Made by a program: the position numbers and the translations under genes
NCBI GenBank assembly: GCA_005805305.1
Contig: SYMW01000025.1
Location: 1 to 34,396, forward strand
Direction: 5' to 3'
From: Verrucomicrobiales bacterium
Lineage (GTDB): Bacteria > Verrucomicrobiota > Verrucomicrobiia > Limisphaerales > F1-80-MAGS106
DNA length: 34,396 bases
Part shown: one piece after another, positions 25,165 to 34,396 of the stretch
Position numbering within the stretch: position 1 is the first letter of the stretch
How the letters are laid out: every line of letters begins with the position of its first letter
The notes under the pieces: generated by a model
Database searches by the model: none
Seen by the model: only the letters and a program-made list of their open reading frames with translations
Told to the model about the DNA's origin: nothing

Positions 25165-26802
25165 TTATGGGTCGTTCCTTTCGGTTCGGTGCCGGGCCTC
25201 CCCTGGGTGTTGAAAAATCGAATCTGAAACGGCCACGGCCGCGAGAGGCGCCGGCGAAAAAGGTTTGGGGGATTCCGATGGAGAGCTCTTCACCGCCAAG
25301 CTTGGCACGGGCAACTGCTTCTGAACGGGCAACAAGCGGGCGACCTCAGGCTGGATCTTGTCGGTCAAGAGCCTCGGAATCGCGCCGAATAAAATGAGAA
25401 ACGAGAGCAAGAGAAGATACGGCAACCGGCGCCACCAATGCGGTGCGTCCACCCAGGCAACCGTCCCGGCATCGCCGATGGGCGCGCTGGCGCCGTGCCA
25501 CACGACCCTCACCGCCCGCAGCATGTAGACCGCCCCGATCACCAATGCGCCCCAACACGCCGCCACCGTCGCCATGGGATAAACCTTCCAAATGCCGAAA
25601 AACACCATGGCTTCCCCAACAAAATTGGCGAAACCAGGCAAGCCGCATCCAGCCATCATGGCCATGATGGAGACGGTTCCCACGAAAGGCATCCCTCTCA
25701 GCAGGCCGCCAAGCCGGTCCATCTCCAATGTTTTGGCCGTCTGATACAAATAACCGGTCAAGCCAAAGCTCAAGGCGGCGAGCAATCCGTGCGCCACCAT
25801 TACCACCACGGCGCCCGTGACTCCTAGGACGTTGAAACTCGCGATCCCCAGGAACGCAAACCCCATATGGGCCACGCTGGAATTGCCGATCAATAGGTTC
25901 AGATCCTTCTGACGCATCGCCACGAACCCGCAATAGATGATGTTGCCGAGACTCAACGCCACCAGCCAATGAACCCAGCTCGCCGCACCCTCGGGCAGCA
26001 TCGGCAGGGCCACGCGGATGAGCCCATACAATCCAAACTTCTTCAACACCCCGGCGTGCAGCATGGAGACAGCGGTGGGCGCGGCGCCATACCCCAATGG
26101 GGCCCATGTGTGAAACGGCCACAGAGAAACCAGGATTCCAAACCCAAACATCAGCCATGGAAATATGAACTGCTGCGTGGACGTCGAGAGCGGACGCTCC
26201 TTCAATTGCCTCGCCAATTCGATCATGTCGAAGGTGCGCAGACCCGAGTTCTGATACAGAGCGATCAGCCCAATCAACGCAATGAGAGCCCCCAAGCTGA
26301 GGTACAAGGTGATTTTGAAAGTGGCGTAATTCTTATCCGCACCCCGCCCCCAGACGCCAATCATGATGAACGTCGGCACCAGCGCGAGCTCATGGAAGAA
26401 ATAGAACAGGAACAAATCCAGGGAGGCAAACGCGCCCATGATGCCTCCGGCCATCAACAGCAAGAGGATGTAATACTCCTTCTCGCGTTGTTGAATCTCC
26501 CAGGAAACACAGGCGGCCGCGAACGCAACGATGGTGGCGAGCAACACAAGGCAAACGTTGATGCCATCCACCCCCACATAAAACTGAATCCCAAGAGAGG
26601 GCACCCAATCCGCCTTCTGCCCAAATTGAACACCGCCTTGGGCCGTGTCGAACATCACGAAGAGCGCCAGGCTCACGATCATGGGAACGAACGTGGACAA
26701 CAGAGCCGTGAAGCGAATCAGGAGACGGAAGCTCCTCGGCACAAACGCCACGCCAACCGCAGCGAGGAGGGGCAGTAAAATAATCAGGGTCAACGGGGAC
26801 AT
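25165..26802 (-). CDS. nuoM: NADH-quinone oxidoreductase subunit M
   Basis: A 545-residue antiporter-like subunit of complex I. It shows FYFFHELALVPTFIMIGVWG with the key glutamate in helix 5, FHTWAPLGYGAAPTAVSMLHAG with the conserved loop, and MAGCGLPGFANFVGE later. It forms a proton channel between NuoL and NuoN. The C-terminus carries about 50 hydrophilic proline/serine-rich residues (QKQLPVPSLAVKSSPSESP and on) beyond the usual end, ahead of the gap to nuoN; this tail may be an unconserved extension. It starts at ATG 26802, 26 bp after nuoL. Confidence 0.95.
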   Translation of the reverse strand: MSPLTLIILLPLLAAVGVAFVPRSFRLLIRFTALLSTFVPMIVSLALFVMFDTAQGGVQFGQKADWVPSLGIQFYVGVDGINVCLVLLATIVAFAAACVSWEIQQREKEYYILLLLMAGGIMGAFASLDLFLFYFFHELALVPTFIMIGVWGRGADKNYATFKITLYLSLGALIALIGLIALYQNSGLRTFDMIELARQLKERPLSTSTQQFIFPWLMFGFGILVSLWPFHTWAPLGYGAAPTAVSMLHAGVLKKFGLYGLIRVALPMLPEGAASWVHWLVALSLGNIIYCGFVAMRQKDLNLLIGNSSVAHMGFAFLGIASFNVLGVTGAVVVMVAHGLLAALSFGLTGYLYQTAKTLEMDRLGGLLRGMPFVGTVSIMAMMAGCGLPGFANFVGEAMVFFGIWKVYPMATVAACWGALVIGAVYMLRAVRVVWHGASAPIGDAGTVAWVDAPHWWRRLPYLLLLSFLILFGAIPRLLTDKIQPEVARLLPVQKQLPVPSLAVKSSPSESPKPFSPAPLAAVAVSDSIFQHPGEARHRTERNDP

Positions 26803-26828
26803 GGCAATAAATTCTCGAACATCTCGGC

Positions 26829-28703
26829 TCAGCGCGCGACGAGCGCGTAAAACAACATCCAGGCCACCCCAAATGCCAGCAGCAAGGCATAGGTCTGGAG
26901 ATTGCCGGTCTGCGCCAGCCTCAAAGCTCTCCCAACCAGCTCAGTCGTGCCGTGCGCTCCTCGCACCATCAACCCAGAGAGGATCCATCGATCGAACCAT
27001 GCGGCCGCCGTGGCGATAGTCTCCTGTGTCAACCGCACCAGCGCGGAGTAGATCTCGTCGAAGTAGAACCGATCCTTCATCGCCCGCGCGAACCAGCCGA
27101 GCTTCGATGGGAGGGGATCTTCCTTCGCGCCCCAGTAGAAAGAGCAGGCCGCCGCAACACCCAGCATGAACACCAGCAATCCCAGAAACGCGGGCAGGGG
27201 CGAATGACTGAAGGGCTCGAACAATGCCGCGAATCCAGCCGGCCCATGTGCCCCTTCCGCGGCAGCGCCAAACTGCGTGGACAGACGCCCAGGGATGCCG
27301 GCTATGCCCGCGACCACGCTCGGGACGGCCAGGAAAATCAACGGGCTCGTCATAATCCCCGGGGATTCGTGGGCTTCCTCGGCACCGCTCGATTTCGGGC
27401 CGCCGAAAAACGCCACAATCACGAGCCGGCTCATATAGAAAGTCGTCAGCCACGCGGTGAAAACCGCCAGCAGGAACAACCATGTGTTGTGCTCGAATCC
27501 CTGGGCTAGAATGGCATCCTTGCTGTAAAATCCGCTGAACGGAGGAACGCCGCAAAGCGCCAGGGCGCCGATCAAAAACGTTTTGCAAGTCACCGGGAGA
27601 CGCTGGCTGAGACGGCCCATTTTCCATATGTCCTGCTCATGATGCATCGCGTGAATCACCGAACCCGCCCCCAGGAACAACAAGGCCTTGAAAAAGGCGT
27701 GCGTGACGAGGTGATACATCGCGGGACCAGGCCCCCCAAGCCCGACGGCCATCACCATCATTCCCAGTTGTGAAAGGGTCGAGTAAGCCAGGATTCGCTT
27801 GATGTCATCCTGCTGCACCGCGATCAACGCCGCCAGCAACCCTGTGCCGCCCCCAATCCAGGCGATGACGGGCAACGCCGAGGAATCAGGAACGTTCAAG
27901 AGGAAAAACACCCGGCATAGCATGAACACGCCTGCCGCCACCATGGTCGCCGCGTGAATCAAAGCGCTGACGGGGGTTGGCCCCTCCATGGCGTCCGGAA
28001 GCCACACATGCAGCGGAAACTGAGCGGACTTCCCCACAGCGCCGCAAAAAAGCAGCAACCCCGCGACAGTCGCCGCGGCGCCCATGGCCCCCGGATCCGT
28101 CCGCAATCGAGCCTCCAATTCATCAAATCGAACCGTTCCCAGAAGCCCCCACACCATCAGAATCCCGAGCAAGAACCCGAAGTCCCCCACCCGATTCGCA
28201 ATGAACGCCTTCTTGGAGGCATCCGCCGCAGCGGGGCGCTCATACCAAAATCCAATCAATAAATAACTGCTCACCCCAACCAACTCCCAAAAGACAAACA
28301 TCTGGGCCAGGTTGTTCGAGACCACAATCCCCAGCATCGAAAACATGAACAGACTCATCGACGCGAAAAACCGGGCAAAGGAGCGATCTCCCTGCATGTA
28401 GCCAAAAGAATAAACATGGATCGCGGTCCCCACCCCCGTAACCACCAGCAGCATGAGACCGCTCAGGGCGTCAAACTTGAACCCGAGATCCACCTTCAAT
28501 GGCCCGACGTTCAACCACGACCACGCCAGTTCAAATCGGTCGAAGGCAAGGAACAAAATCAAACTCCCCGCGAACGCCACGGCCGACGCGGCAATCGAGA
28601 TCTGGGCGCTCAAACGATCGTCCCGCCGCGTCGCCAAAGCGATCAACGCGGCGGCCGCCAGTGGAGCGAACAGAACGATCCAGGCAATGTGTTGAAGCAT
28701 CAT
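26829..28703 (-). CDS. nuoL: NADH-quinone oxidoreductase subunit L
   Basis: A 624-residue membrane subunit, the distal antiporter-like protein of complex I. Recognisable are GFKFDALSGLMLLVVTGVGT near residue 75, FVFWELVGVSSYLLIGFWY with the conserved glutamate, PLHVWLPDAMEGPTPVSALI with the ion-channel loop, and ALCGVPPFSGFYSKDAILAQ. The C-terminal part carries the helix extension that runs along the membrane arm. Two ATGs stand in tandem (28703 and 28700). It starts 10 bp after nuoK, within the tightly packed operon. Confidence 0.96.
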   Translation of the reverse strand: MMLQHIAWIVLFAPLAAAALIALATRRDDRLSAQISIAASAVAFAGSLILFLAFDRFELAWSWLNVGPLKVDLGFKFDALSGLMLLVVTGVGTAIHVYSFGYMQGDRSFARFFASMSLFMFSMLGIVVSNNLAQMFVFWELVGVSSYLLIGFWYERPAAADASKKAFIANRVGDFGFLLGILMVWGLLGTVRFDELEARLRTDPGAMGAAATVAGLLLFCGAVGKSAQFPLHVWLPDAMEGPTPVSALIHAATMVAAGVFMLCRVFFLLNVPDSSALPVIAWIGGGTGLLAALIAVQQDDIKRILAYSTLSQLGMMVMAVGLGGPGPAMYHLVTHAFFKALLFLGAGSVIHAMHHEQDIWKMGRLSQRLPVTCKTFLIGALALCGVPPFSGFYSKDAILAQGFEHNTWLFLLAVFTAWLTTFYMSRLVIVAFFGGPKSSGAEEAHESPGIMTSPLIFLAVPSVVAGIAGIPGRLSTQFGAAAEGAHGPAGFAALFEPFSHSPLPAFLGLLVFMLGVAAACSFYWGAKEDPLPSKLGWFARAMKDRFYFDEIYSALVRLTQETIATAAAWFDRWILSGLMVRGAHGTTELVGRALRLAQTGNLQTYALLLAFGVAWMLFYALVAR

Positions 28704-28713
28704 GTCTCGAGGA

Positions 28714-29022
28714 TCACAGTTTCAGTGAAGCGAGATCTTCGACGTGCGCCGACTGGCGCCGGCGATACAACGCCACGATCAACGCCAATCCCACCGCGAC
28801 CTCCGCCGCGGCGACGGTGATTATGAAAAACACGAGCACCTGGCCGTCCAAGTTGCCGTTGAAACGCGACATCGCCACAAGAGCCAGGTTCGCCGCGTTC
28901 AACATCAACTCGAGCGACATGTAAACCACCAGCAGATTGCGTCTCGCCACCACCCCGAGCAACCCAAGGCTGAATAGCAAAAAGCTGACGACCAAGTAAT
29001 GCTCCAACCCCGCGCGCATCAT
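28714..29022 (-). CDS. nuoK: NADH-quinone oxidoreductase subunit K
   Basis: A 102-residue, three-helix subunit of the complex I membrane arm, with the usual length for NuoK. The second helix has [16 protein letters not shown] with the conserved glutamate for proton transfer, and helix 3 has [20 protein letters not shown] with the second one. The start ATG 29022 overlaps the nuoJ stop by 4 bp (ATGA). The longer frame to 29478 is antisense-free but belongs to another frame of nuoJ and is not part of NuoK. Confidence 0.95.
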   Translation of the reverse strand: MMRAGLEHYLVVSFLLFSLGLLGVVARRNLLVVYMSLELMLNAANLALVAMSRFNGNLDGQVLVFFIITVAAAEVAVGLALIVALYRRRQSAHVEDLASLKL

Positions 29023-29528
29023 TTGAGATCCTTCTTGCTGAGTAAAATCACACCCACCATCGCCACCAACAGCAGGATGGAAAGCATCTCGAAAGGAAGC
29101 AGATACCGAGAAAAAAGCAGCTCCCCGAGAGGACGAGTCGCTCCAGCCACCAGGGGCGCCGGGGAGGCCGGTCCGAGTTTGGACTGGAACAACGAATAGG
29201 CGAAAATGCCCACGATGGCGGCCACTGACGCTCCGCCCGCCACCAGTCCAAAGGTTTTGATGCGCCGGCGCTGCTCCTCCTTGATGTCCAGAAGCATGAT
29301 GACAAACAGGAAAAGGACCATCACGGCGCCCGCATACACCAGGATCTGAACCGCCGCCAGGAAGAACGCATGCAACAAAACAAACAGCCCCGCCATCGAG
29401 ACGATGGTCAAGACCAGAAACATCGCGGAGGTCACCGGATTTCGGCTGAACGGGTTGAGAACCACCAGCGCGCCGCACACCAAGGTCAGCAGCGAAAACA
29501 CATAAAAGAACACGTCCTGGGTTGTCAT
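29019..29528 (-). CDS. nuoJ: NADH-quinone oxidoreductase subunit J
   Basis: A 169-residue membrane subunit of complex I with five helices. [20 protein letters not shown] holds the helix 3 pi-bulge region that links quinone chemistry to the proton path, followed by [13 protein letters not shown]. The start ATG 29528 overlaps the nuoI stop by 4 bp. The extended frame to 29747 lies inside nuoI and is rejected as a start. The protein is short of conserved motifs but the order of neighbours makes the assignment firm. Confidence 0.94.
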   Translation of the reverse strand: MTTQDVFFYVFSLLTLVCGALVVLNPFSRNPVTSAMFLVLTIVSMAGLFVLLHAFFLAAVQILVYAGAVMVLFLFVIMLLDIKEEQRRRIKTFGLVAGGASVAAIVGIFAYSLFQSKLGPASPAPLVAGATRPLGELLFSRYLLPFEMLSILLLVAMVGVILLSKKDLK

Positions 29529-30076
29529 GGCCGAGCCTCCTGAACGGGGAAGACTTCCTGCCGCCGAGCCTCCACGGCCTTCTGCTTCCACTTCATGATC
29601 CGATCGTTGTGCACCCCGCCAAGCGCCAGAAGCTTGTCCTTGTTGAAAATCATTTCCTTCCGGCTCTCCCCGTTCAGGGAATAATCCTTCATCAAAAATA
29701 TCGCTTCCTCGGGGCACACTTCCTGGCAGAGGCCGCAGAAGATGCACCGCAGCATGTTGATCTCAAACTCGCGGGGCCGCTTCTCCACGTTCTCCGCGTC
29801 CGTCTGAACCGCCGGACCCGGCGGTGTGATGGAAATCGCACGCGGCGGACAAACGAACTCGCAAAGCTGGCAAGAGACACACTTCGTCCGGCCCTCCTGA
29901 TCCTTCACCAGATATGGCGCCCCCCGATATCCGGGGGGAACAGACCATTTCTCCTCGGGATACTGCATCGTCACTTTCTTTTTGAAAAAGTGCCGAAGAG
30001 TCACCTTGAAGCCGCTCGCGATCGCCGGGAGATAGAGGCGCTCCCACCAACTGAGATCTTTGCGGTTTACAATCAT
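29525..30076 (-). CDS. nuoI: NADH-quinone oxidoreductase subunit I (two 4Fe-4S clusters)
   Basis: A 183-residue peripheral-arm subunit carrying clusters N6a and N6b, which pass electrons towards N2 and quinone. Both ferredoxin motifs are complete: [16 protein letters not shown] near residue 66 and [16 protein letters not shown] near residue 110. The N-terminal part ([20 protein letters not shown]) is an amphipathic helix that lies on the membrane arm. It starts 21 bp after nuoH and overlaps nuoJ by 4 bp. Confidence 0.96.
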   Translation of the reverse strand: MIVNRKDLSWWERLYLPAIASGFKVTLRHFFKKKVTMQYPEEKWSVPPGYRGAPYLVKDQEGRTKCVSCQLCEFVCPPRAISITPPGPAVQTDAENVEKRPREFEINMLRCIFCGLCQEVCPEEAIFLMKDYSLNGESRKEMIFNKDKLLALGGVHNDRIMKWKQKAVEARRQEVFPVQEARP

Positions 30077-30097
30077 GGTTTCTTCAATGGAATTCGT

Positions 30098-31138
30098 TCA
30101 GTGAATCACCCACAACACAACCGCCGTCACCAGAATATTCGCGAGCGCGAGTGGAATGAAACGAGTCCACCCCAGGTCCATCAGCTGATCATACCGAAAT
30201 CGTGGCAGCATCCATCGAACCCATATGAACAAGCCCATGAGGAGGCCAATCTTCCCAATGAATATCCCCACGTGCGCCAATCCGCCCAGGATCGACGTGG
30301 CCGGCGCATCCAACCCCATCACGGGGAGCGTCCAGCCACCAAAAAACAGCGTCACCATCATCGCCGACGACGCAATCATATTCGCGTATTCACCAAGGAA
30401 AAACAGAAGGAACTTCATGGAGCTGTATTCCGTGTGATAGCCTCCCACCAATTCCGTCTCCGACTCCGGCAAATCGAAGGGCAGTCGGTTCGTCTCGGCG
30501 AACGCCGCAATCAGGAAGATCACGAACGCCAAGGGCTGCTTGAACACCAGCCAGGCGCCGCCCGCTTGATAGGCAATCACCTCGCTCAGATTCAGGCTCT
30601 CCACCAGCATGAACAACGGCACGACGGACATCCCCATCGCGATCTCATAGGAAATCATCTGGGCGCTCGCTCGGATGCTCCCCAGAAAGGGATACTTTGA
30701 ATTCGAGGAATAGCCCGCCAGCACGATCCCATAGACCCCCAAAGAAACGATCCCGAACGTGTAGAGAATCCCCACGTTCAAGTCCGCAATCACCATTTTC
30801 TGGGAGCCCAGCTGGGACCCGAATGGAATCACCGCGAGCGTCAGAAACGCGGGGATCACGGTGATCGCTGGCGCCAGCCAAAAATAAGCCTTCCGCACGT
30901 GATTCGGCGTGAAGTCTTCCTTGAGCATGGTCTTGACGCCATCAGCCAAAGGTTGCAGCAACCCAAGAGGCCCCACCCTGTTTGGACCAATGCGGTCTTG
31001 TATCCAGGCCGAAACCCGGCGCTCGGCCAACACCGAGGCGCCCACCATGGGAAGCACCACAAGGAACACCCCCAGCACCTTGAGCGCGCTGAAAAGCAGA
31101 AACTGCTCATTCTGGCTCAGGAGGTCGAAGAATTGCAT
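30098..31138 (-). CDS. nuoH: NADH-quinone oxidoreductase subunit H
   Basis: A 346-residue, eight-helix membrane subunit that forms the quinone entry channel. Conserved parts are [20 protein letters not shown] near residue 37, [13 protein letters not shown] in the middle, and the acidic quinone-site loop [19 protein letters not shown], all intact. I chose ATG 31138 ([13 protein letters not shown]): the open frame to 31306 lies over the end of nuoG and has no family resemblance. The gap from nuoG is 17 bp. Confidence 0.96.
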   Translation of the reverse strand: MQFFDLLSQNEQFLLFSALKVLGVFLVVLPMVGASVLAERRVSAWIQDRIGPNRVGPLGLLQPLADGVKTMLKEDFTPNHVRKAYFWLAPAITVIPAFLTLAVIPFGSQLGSQKMVIADLNVGILYTFGIVSLGVYGIVLAGYSSNSKYPFLGSIRASAQMISYEIAMGMSVVPLFMLVESLNLSEVIAYQAGGAWLVFKQPLAFVIFLIAAFAETNRLPFDLPESETELVGGYHTEYSSMKFLLFFLGEYANMIASSAMMVTLFFGGWTLPVMGLDAPATSILGGLAHVGIFIGKIGLLMGLFIWVRWMLPRFRYDQLMDLGWTRFIPLALANILVTAVVLWVIH

Positions 31139-31155
31139 GCGTATTCTCCCCAATC

Positions 31156-32877
31156 TCAGATTGCCGCCGCCGCTCCTGTCTCTCCCAGCGAAGCCCAGGA
31201 CAATCCCCCGAAAGCGGGGATCTCTTTGGCCAGGTGATTGAAGCAACCCTCCACACTCCGAGGCGGGTTCTCCACGCCCAACGCTCCCGTCAACTCCGTC
31301 AGCCATTCAAACTCCGGCCTCGCGTCCCCCCGAGCCTCCACAGCCTTCACGAAGCGTTGCGCGCGGCCTTTCACATTCACAAAACTCCCCCGCTTCTCGG
31401 CCGGTGCGCAGCCAGGGAGCAAATAATGCGCGAGCTCAACAGTCTTACTGGGCAACACATCGCTCACCACCAGCAGATCCAAACCTTGAAGCATCGCCAC
31501 AGACACGCCGTGCCGCGTCACGTCCTCCCCAAACACAATCAAACCCCGAATCGCGCCAGATCGGATCCGGTCCGCGATCCCAGGAAGGCTCGATCCCAAG
31601 GCGGGTCCGGAAATCCCGGTGAGGCGCGCGCCGTTGCTGTTTGGATTCTTGTCAGGGCTCACCAATAATTTGTCCCCTTCTCCCACTCGAGGAATGGAGT
31701 CTGTGACCGCTCCCAACCGCGTGGCGATTTTCTTGATCAAGTACAGCTCCTCGGTGGTCTGTCGGGCGCTGGCGATGATCGCCAGGGTTCCTGGCTTCGA
31801 CGCTCTCAGCGCCTCCGCCAGTTCTTTGACCGCGCCGGTCCAAGTCGCGGCCTTCAGACGGCTTCCGCCGAGCTTGACCAATCGGTCCTCCCTCCCGATC
31901 CATTTGTAATTCAAACGGCCCGCGTCGCACATCCACGACGAATTCACCGCGTCGTTCTCCCGAGGCTCAAACCGATAAATTTTTTCCTCCCTAGACCCCA
32001 CGGTGATGTTGCAACCCGTGCCGCAACTGGCGCACAAACTCTTGGCCTCACGCAGGAACCACACTCGCATCTGAAACCGGAAATCCTTCGACGTCAGGGC
32101 GCCAACGGGACAGATGTCCACGGTGTTCAAAGTGTAGTTGTTGTCAAACGACCGGCCTGGATAAGAGGCTAACGTGTTGTAACTGCCTCGATTCACGAAC
32201 CCCAGGGCGTCGTCCCCGGCGATGTCCCTCGTGAATCGAACACAGCGGGAGCAAAGAATGCAGCGCTCGTCGTCCAGCATGATCCGGGGCCCGAGATCCA
32301 CCTGCTTCGGCTTGTGCACCTTGGTTTCCACAAACCGGCTCGCGGCCTGCCCGTGTTCCACCGAATACTCCTGCAATTTGCACTCTCCGGCCTGGTCGCA
32401 GATGGGGCAATCCAAAGGATGATTGATCAATAAAGATTCCAAGACCGCCTCACGCATCTGCTTCGTCGCCGGCGAGTTGGGATAGATCTCCATGCCAGGA
32501 CTAATCGCGGTGGCGCAGCCAATGGCGCCTCGCGCCGTTCCTGGCTCGTAAGGAAGGACTGACTTCGCGATTCTCGGGGTGCCGTCCTCGTTCAAAATGG
32601 GTTTGCGATCCGGGCCCAGCATGGGAGTACCGAACTCCACCAGGCACATGCGGCAATTGCCGGCGATCGGCAGTTTGGGATGATAACAATAATGCGGGAT
32701 CTCAATGCCCGCCAACTGGCAGGCCTGGAGCATGGTCGTGGGCTGAGGCTTGCCCTGCCAGTCGGGCATCGTCTTGGGAACCTCCAAGTCGCGCCCATCG
32801 ACCTTTATCTTGATCTTCTCGACTGGCGGCGGCGCGGCGGAGTCCGGCTTGATGGGCGTTGGAGCGTGGGTTGACAC
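31156..32877 (-). CDS. nuoG: NADH-quinone oxidoreductase subunit G
   Basis: A 573-residue iron-sulfur subunit of the peripheral arm. The N-terminus has the 2Fe-2S ligands [17 protein letters not shown] plus a later cysteine. Next come the His-Cys3 site of N5, [14 protein letters not shown], and the 4Fe-4S motif CILCSRC...CPVGAL. An extra four-cysteine set, [13 protein letters not shown] with a later WMCDAGR, would bind the N7 cluster found in only some bacteria. The C-terminal molybdopterin-oxidoreductase-like part is short compared with the 780-900 residues of many NuoG proteins. It starts with GTG 32877; no ATG fits. It follows nuoF by 40 bp. Confidence 0.95.
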   Translation of the reverse strand: MSTHAPTPIKPDSAAPPPVEKIKIKVDGRDLEVPKTMPDWQGKPQPTTMLQACQLAGIEIPHYCYHPKLPIAGNCRMCLVEFGTPMLGPDRKPILNEDGTPRIAKSVLPYEPGTARGAIGCATAISPGMEIYPNSPATKQMREAVLESLLINHPLDCPICDQAGECKLQEYSVEHGQAASRFVETKVHKPKQVDLGPRIMLDDERCILCSRCVRFTRDIAGDDALGFVNRGSYNTLASYPGRSFDNNYTLNTVDICPVGALTSKDFRFQMRVWFLREAKSLCASCGTGCNITVGSREEKIYRFEPRENDAVNSSWMCDAGRLNYKWIGREDRLVKLGGSRLKAATWTGAVKELAEALRASKPGTLAIIASARQTTEELYLIKKIATRLGAVTDSIPRVGEGDKLLVSPDKNPNSNGARLTGISGPALGSSLPGIADRIRSGAIRGLIVFGEDVTRHGVSVAMLQGLDLLVVSDVLPSKTVELAHYLLPGCAPAEKRGSFVNVKGRAQRFVKAVEARGDARPEFEWLTELTGALGVENPPRSVEGCFNHLAKEIPAFGGLSWASLGETGAAAAI

Positions 32878-32917
32878 GATTAAATGTGATCAGAGGGCCT
32901 GCATGCGGCGGAACGCG

Positions 32918-34315
32918 TCAATGACTATGGCCTCCTCCTCCGGCACTCGGTTTTGGCAGGTCGCCTCGGGCTTCAAACTCGTCCTTGAACTTCTTCACGA
33001 AGCTGAGCACCGGCCACGCGCACGCCTCGCCAAACGCGCAGATGGTGCGCCCTTGGATGTTCTGCGCAATGTGCAGCAAGTAATCGGTGTCCTGCTTCCG
33101 CCCCTGGCCGTGCGTCAACCGCTCCAGCGCCTTGCTCATCCATAACGAACCTTCCCGGCAAGGTGTGCACTGCCCACAGCTCTCGTGCGCGTAGAATTCA
33201 CCAATGTTCGCCAGCGTGTCGACCATGCTCCGCGTATCGTCCAACACAATAATCGCGCCCGAACCCGACATAGTACCCGCCGACTGCAACGAATCGAAAT
33301 CGTAGGGCAAATCCAAGAGATCCACTTCCACGGCGTTCATCTGGCCGTCCGGCCCCATTCGCTTGAGTTTGAACTTCTCCCCCGCCTTCAAAACTTTGGA
33401 GGAGGATCCTCCCGGAATGATCGCTTTGAGCTGCCGCCCCTCGCGCAGGCCCTGGCCAAAATGCTCGTGGAAAATGAGCTCCCCCAGCGTGGCTTTCCCC
33501 ACCTCCACTTCGAAATATCCAGGCCGCTTCACGTCACCGCTCAGACTCACAATGCGAGTCCCCGTGTTGTTTGGCGTGCCCAGCAGCGCGTAATCGGCTC
33601 CTCCCATGGAAACGATGTGCTTCACAGCGCAGAGTGTCTCCACGTTGTTTACAATGGTTGGGCACAGGTACAAACCGAGCACCGCCGGAAAATACGGCGG
33701 CTTGATGCGCGGATACGCCCGCTTGCCCTCCAGCGATTCTATCAATCCCGTTTCCTCCCCGCAGATGTAAGCTCCGGCCCCCCTATGGACATGAATCTCC
33801 AGGTCATAACTCTGTCCCAAAATATTCTTTCCCAAGTAACCCGCGTCCCGAGCTTCCTTGAGCCCGCGATTCAATATCCTGGCCCCCTCAGCAAACTCGC
33901 CCCGGATATAAATGTACGCCAGCTTCACATCATTGGCCCAACACGAAATGATCATTCCCTCTATAAGCTGGTGCGGGTCCTTATAAATAATCTGCCGGTC
34001 CTTAAAAGTCCCGGGCTCCGACTCGTCCGCATTGCAGATCAAATAAATCGGTTTGCCGCTGCGTCGATCGACGAGGGACCATTTGATTCCACAGGAAAAC
34101 CCGGCGCCACCACGACCGCGCAATCCGGATAGCTTCACTTGCTCTCGAACTTGCTCTTGGGGAGTGATCTTCTTCCCATCCGGAAGCTCCTTGACGGGAA
34201 GGCGAAGCGCCGCGCCCAACGCGTCATAACCCCCATGGCGCTTATAGCAAGCCAGGTCCGGTGTGTATCCCGGCACATCCGCGTGCTTTAAAATCAGTCG
34301 ATGCTCTTGGGGCAT
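32918..34315 (-). CDS. nuoF: NADH-quinone oxidoreductase subunit F (NADH and FMN binding)
   Basis: A 465-residue subunit that takes the hydride from NADH onto FMN and passes electrons to cluster N3. The NADH/FMN loop GLRGRGGAGFSCGIKW is near residue 65, the second glycine-rich segment GAGAYICGEETGLIESLEG near 185, and the 4Fe-4S ligands CGQCTPCREG near 360, with the fourth cysteine in RTICAFGEACAWP. The last motif differs slightly from the usual ALGDAAAWP form and brings an additional cysteine. It is the first gene of the operon in this window: a tRNA gene on the opposite strand begins 52 bp upstream, so nuoA-E lie elsewhere. Confidence 0.96.
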   Translation of the reverse strand: MPQEHRLILKHADVPGYTPDLACYKRHGGYDALGAALRLPVKELPDGKKITPQEQVREQVKLSGLRGRGGAGFSCGIKWSLVDRRSGKPIYLICNADESEPGTFKDRQIIYKDPHQLIEGMIISCWANDVKLAYIYIRGEFAEGARILNRGLKEARDAGYLGKNILGQSYDLEIHVHRGAGAYICGEETGLIESLEGKRAYPRIKPPYFPAVLGLYLCPTIVNNVETLCAVKHIVSMGGADYALLGTPNNTGTRIVSLSGDVKRPGYFEVEVGKATLGELIFHEHFGQGLREGRQLKAIIPGGSSSKVLKAGEKFKLKRMGPDGQMNAVEVDLLDLPYDFDSLQSAGTMSGSGAIIVLDDTRSMVDTLANIGEFYAHESCGQCTPCREGSLWMSKALERLTHGQGRKQDTDYLLHIAQNIQGRTICAFGEACAWPVLSFVKKFKDEFEARGDLPKPSAGGGGHSH

Positions 34316-34324
34316 AGCGGTTGC

Positions 34325-34352
34325 TTGACTCTCAAACTGAAATCTTTAGTTT
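34325..34352 (+). promoter_or_regulatory. Promoter-like pair ahead of the tRNA
   Basis: TTGACT (34325-34330, five of six to the -35 consensus) and TAGTTT (34347-34352, -10-like) are 16 bp apart and end 15 bp before the tRNA. The 52-bp gap must also hold the nuoF promoter on the other strand, for which I see no clear match. AAACT...AGTTT (34334-34352) forms a small dyad here. Confidence 0.35.
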
Positions 34353-34367
34353 AACACCTCGCCGGTT

Positions 34368-34396
34368 TGCCCGATGGTGTAACGGTAGCACAACAG
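34368..34396 (+). tRNA. 5' part of a tRNA, probably tRNA-Gln, cut by the window end
   Basis: TGCCCGA fits the 5' acceptor strand. After TG at positions 8-9, GTGT and GCAC pair as a four-base D-stem around the loop AACGGTA with the invariant GG. The next bases enter the anticodon stem, and the window ends before the anticodon. A T at position 1 and this D-arm are typical of bacterial tRNA-Gln, but the identity cannot be read directly. Confidence 0.75.

Noticed and set aside
29522-30700. A 392-codon plus-strand frame inside the nuo operon
   Set aside because: It is wholly antisense to nuoI and nuoH, very rich in His, Arg and Gln as expected of an antisense reading, with no domain.
33185-34132. 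A 315-codon plus-strand frame opposite nuoF
   Set aside because: It is antisense to a highly conserved gene with intact motifs; no family resemblance.

Overview
The window looks like a chromosomal segment of a Verrucomicrobiota bacterium, probably of the Pedosphaera/Limisphaera type. I infer this from gene content, not from a marker gene. The pointers are a DUF1592-type cytochrome c protein next to a Tat-exported DUF1552 protein, a BlaI/M56 pair, an actinobacterial-type three-gene succinate dehydrogenase, and a moderately GC-rich sequence with long chance antisense frames.

Layout. Positions 1-3163 hold the end of an MHS-type MFS transporter, a 5'-truncated DUF4838-like remnant, a methylmalonyl-CoA-epimerase-like VOC protein and a flavin-dependent-halogenase-like FAD enzyme. 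Positions 3593-7559 hold sdhC-sdhA-sdhB and a small TPR-like gene. A cold-shock gene with a structured upstream region follows at 7889. On the minus strand, 8546-13140 encodes the DUF1552 and DUF1592-family pair. From 13345 on the plus strand come a BlaI-family repressor and an M56 metallopeptidase fused to a Wzz-like domain; the fusion gene is broken by a one-base frameshift. A cyclic-nucleotide-binding histidine kinase follows. On the minus strand, 17184-18199 holds a nucleotidyltransferase-fold protein and a small partner. On the plus strand, 18315-23247 holds a two-domain diiron (DUF455) plus ATP-grasp protein, a purine nucleoside phosphorylase and a hybrid sensor kinase without its phospho-acceptor histidine. 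From 34315 down to 23604 a tight minus-strand operon nuoF-G-H-I-J-K-L-M-N encodes most of respiratory complex I. The start of a tRNA, probably tRNA-Gln, closes the window.

How the genes work together. SdhCAB (complex II) and NuoF-N (complex I) feed electrons into the quinone pool. The nuo operon seems to start at nuoF, because a divergent tRNA lies 52 bp upstream; nuoA-E are not in the window. The BlaI/M56 pair is a proteolysis-released repression switch, and two matching dyads flank a -35-like hexamer just upstream of it.

The most unusual items are: (i) the DUF455-ATP-grasp fusion with a complete E/ExxH/E/ExxH diiron ligand set, a strong candidate for an undescribed enzyme; (ii) a roughly 165-bp dispersed repeat with 19-bp inverted ends, seen three times plus one solo end, usually touching a gene's 3' end and in one case supplying its stop codon and last 16 residues; (iii) the M56-Wzz fusion; (iv) the hybrid kinase with leucine in place of the catalytic histidine. 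No CRISPR array, rRNA or transposase was seen.
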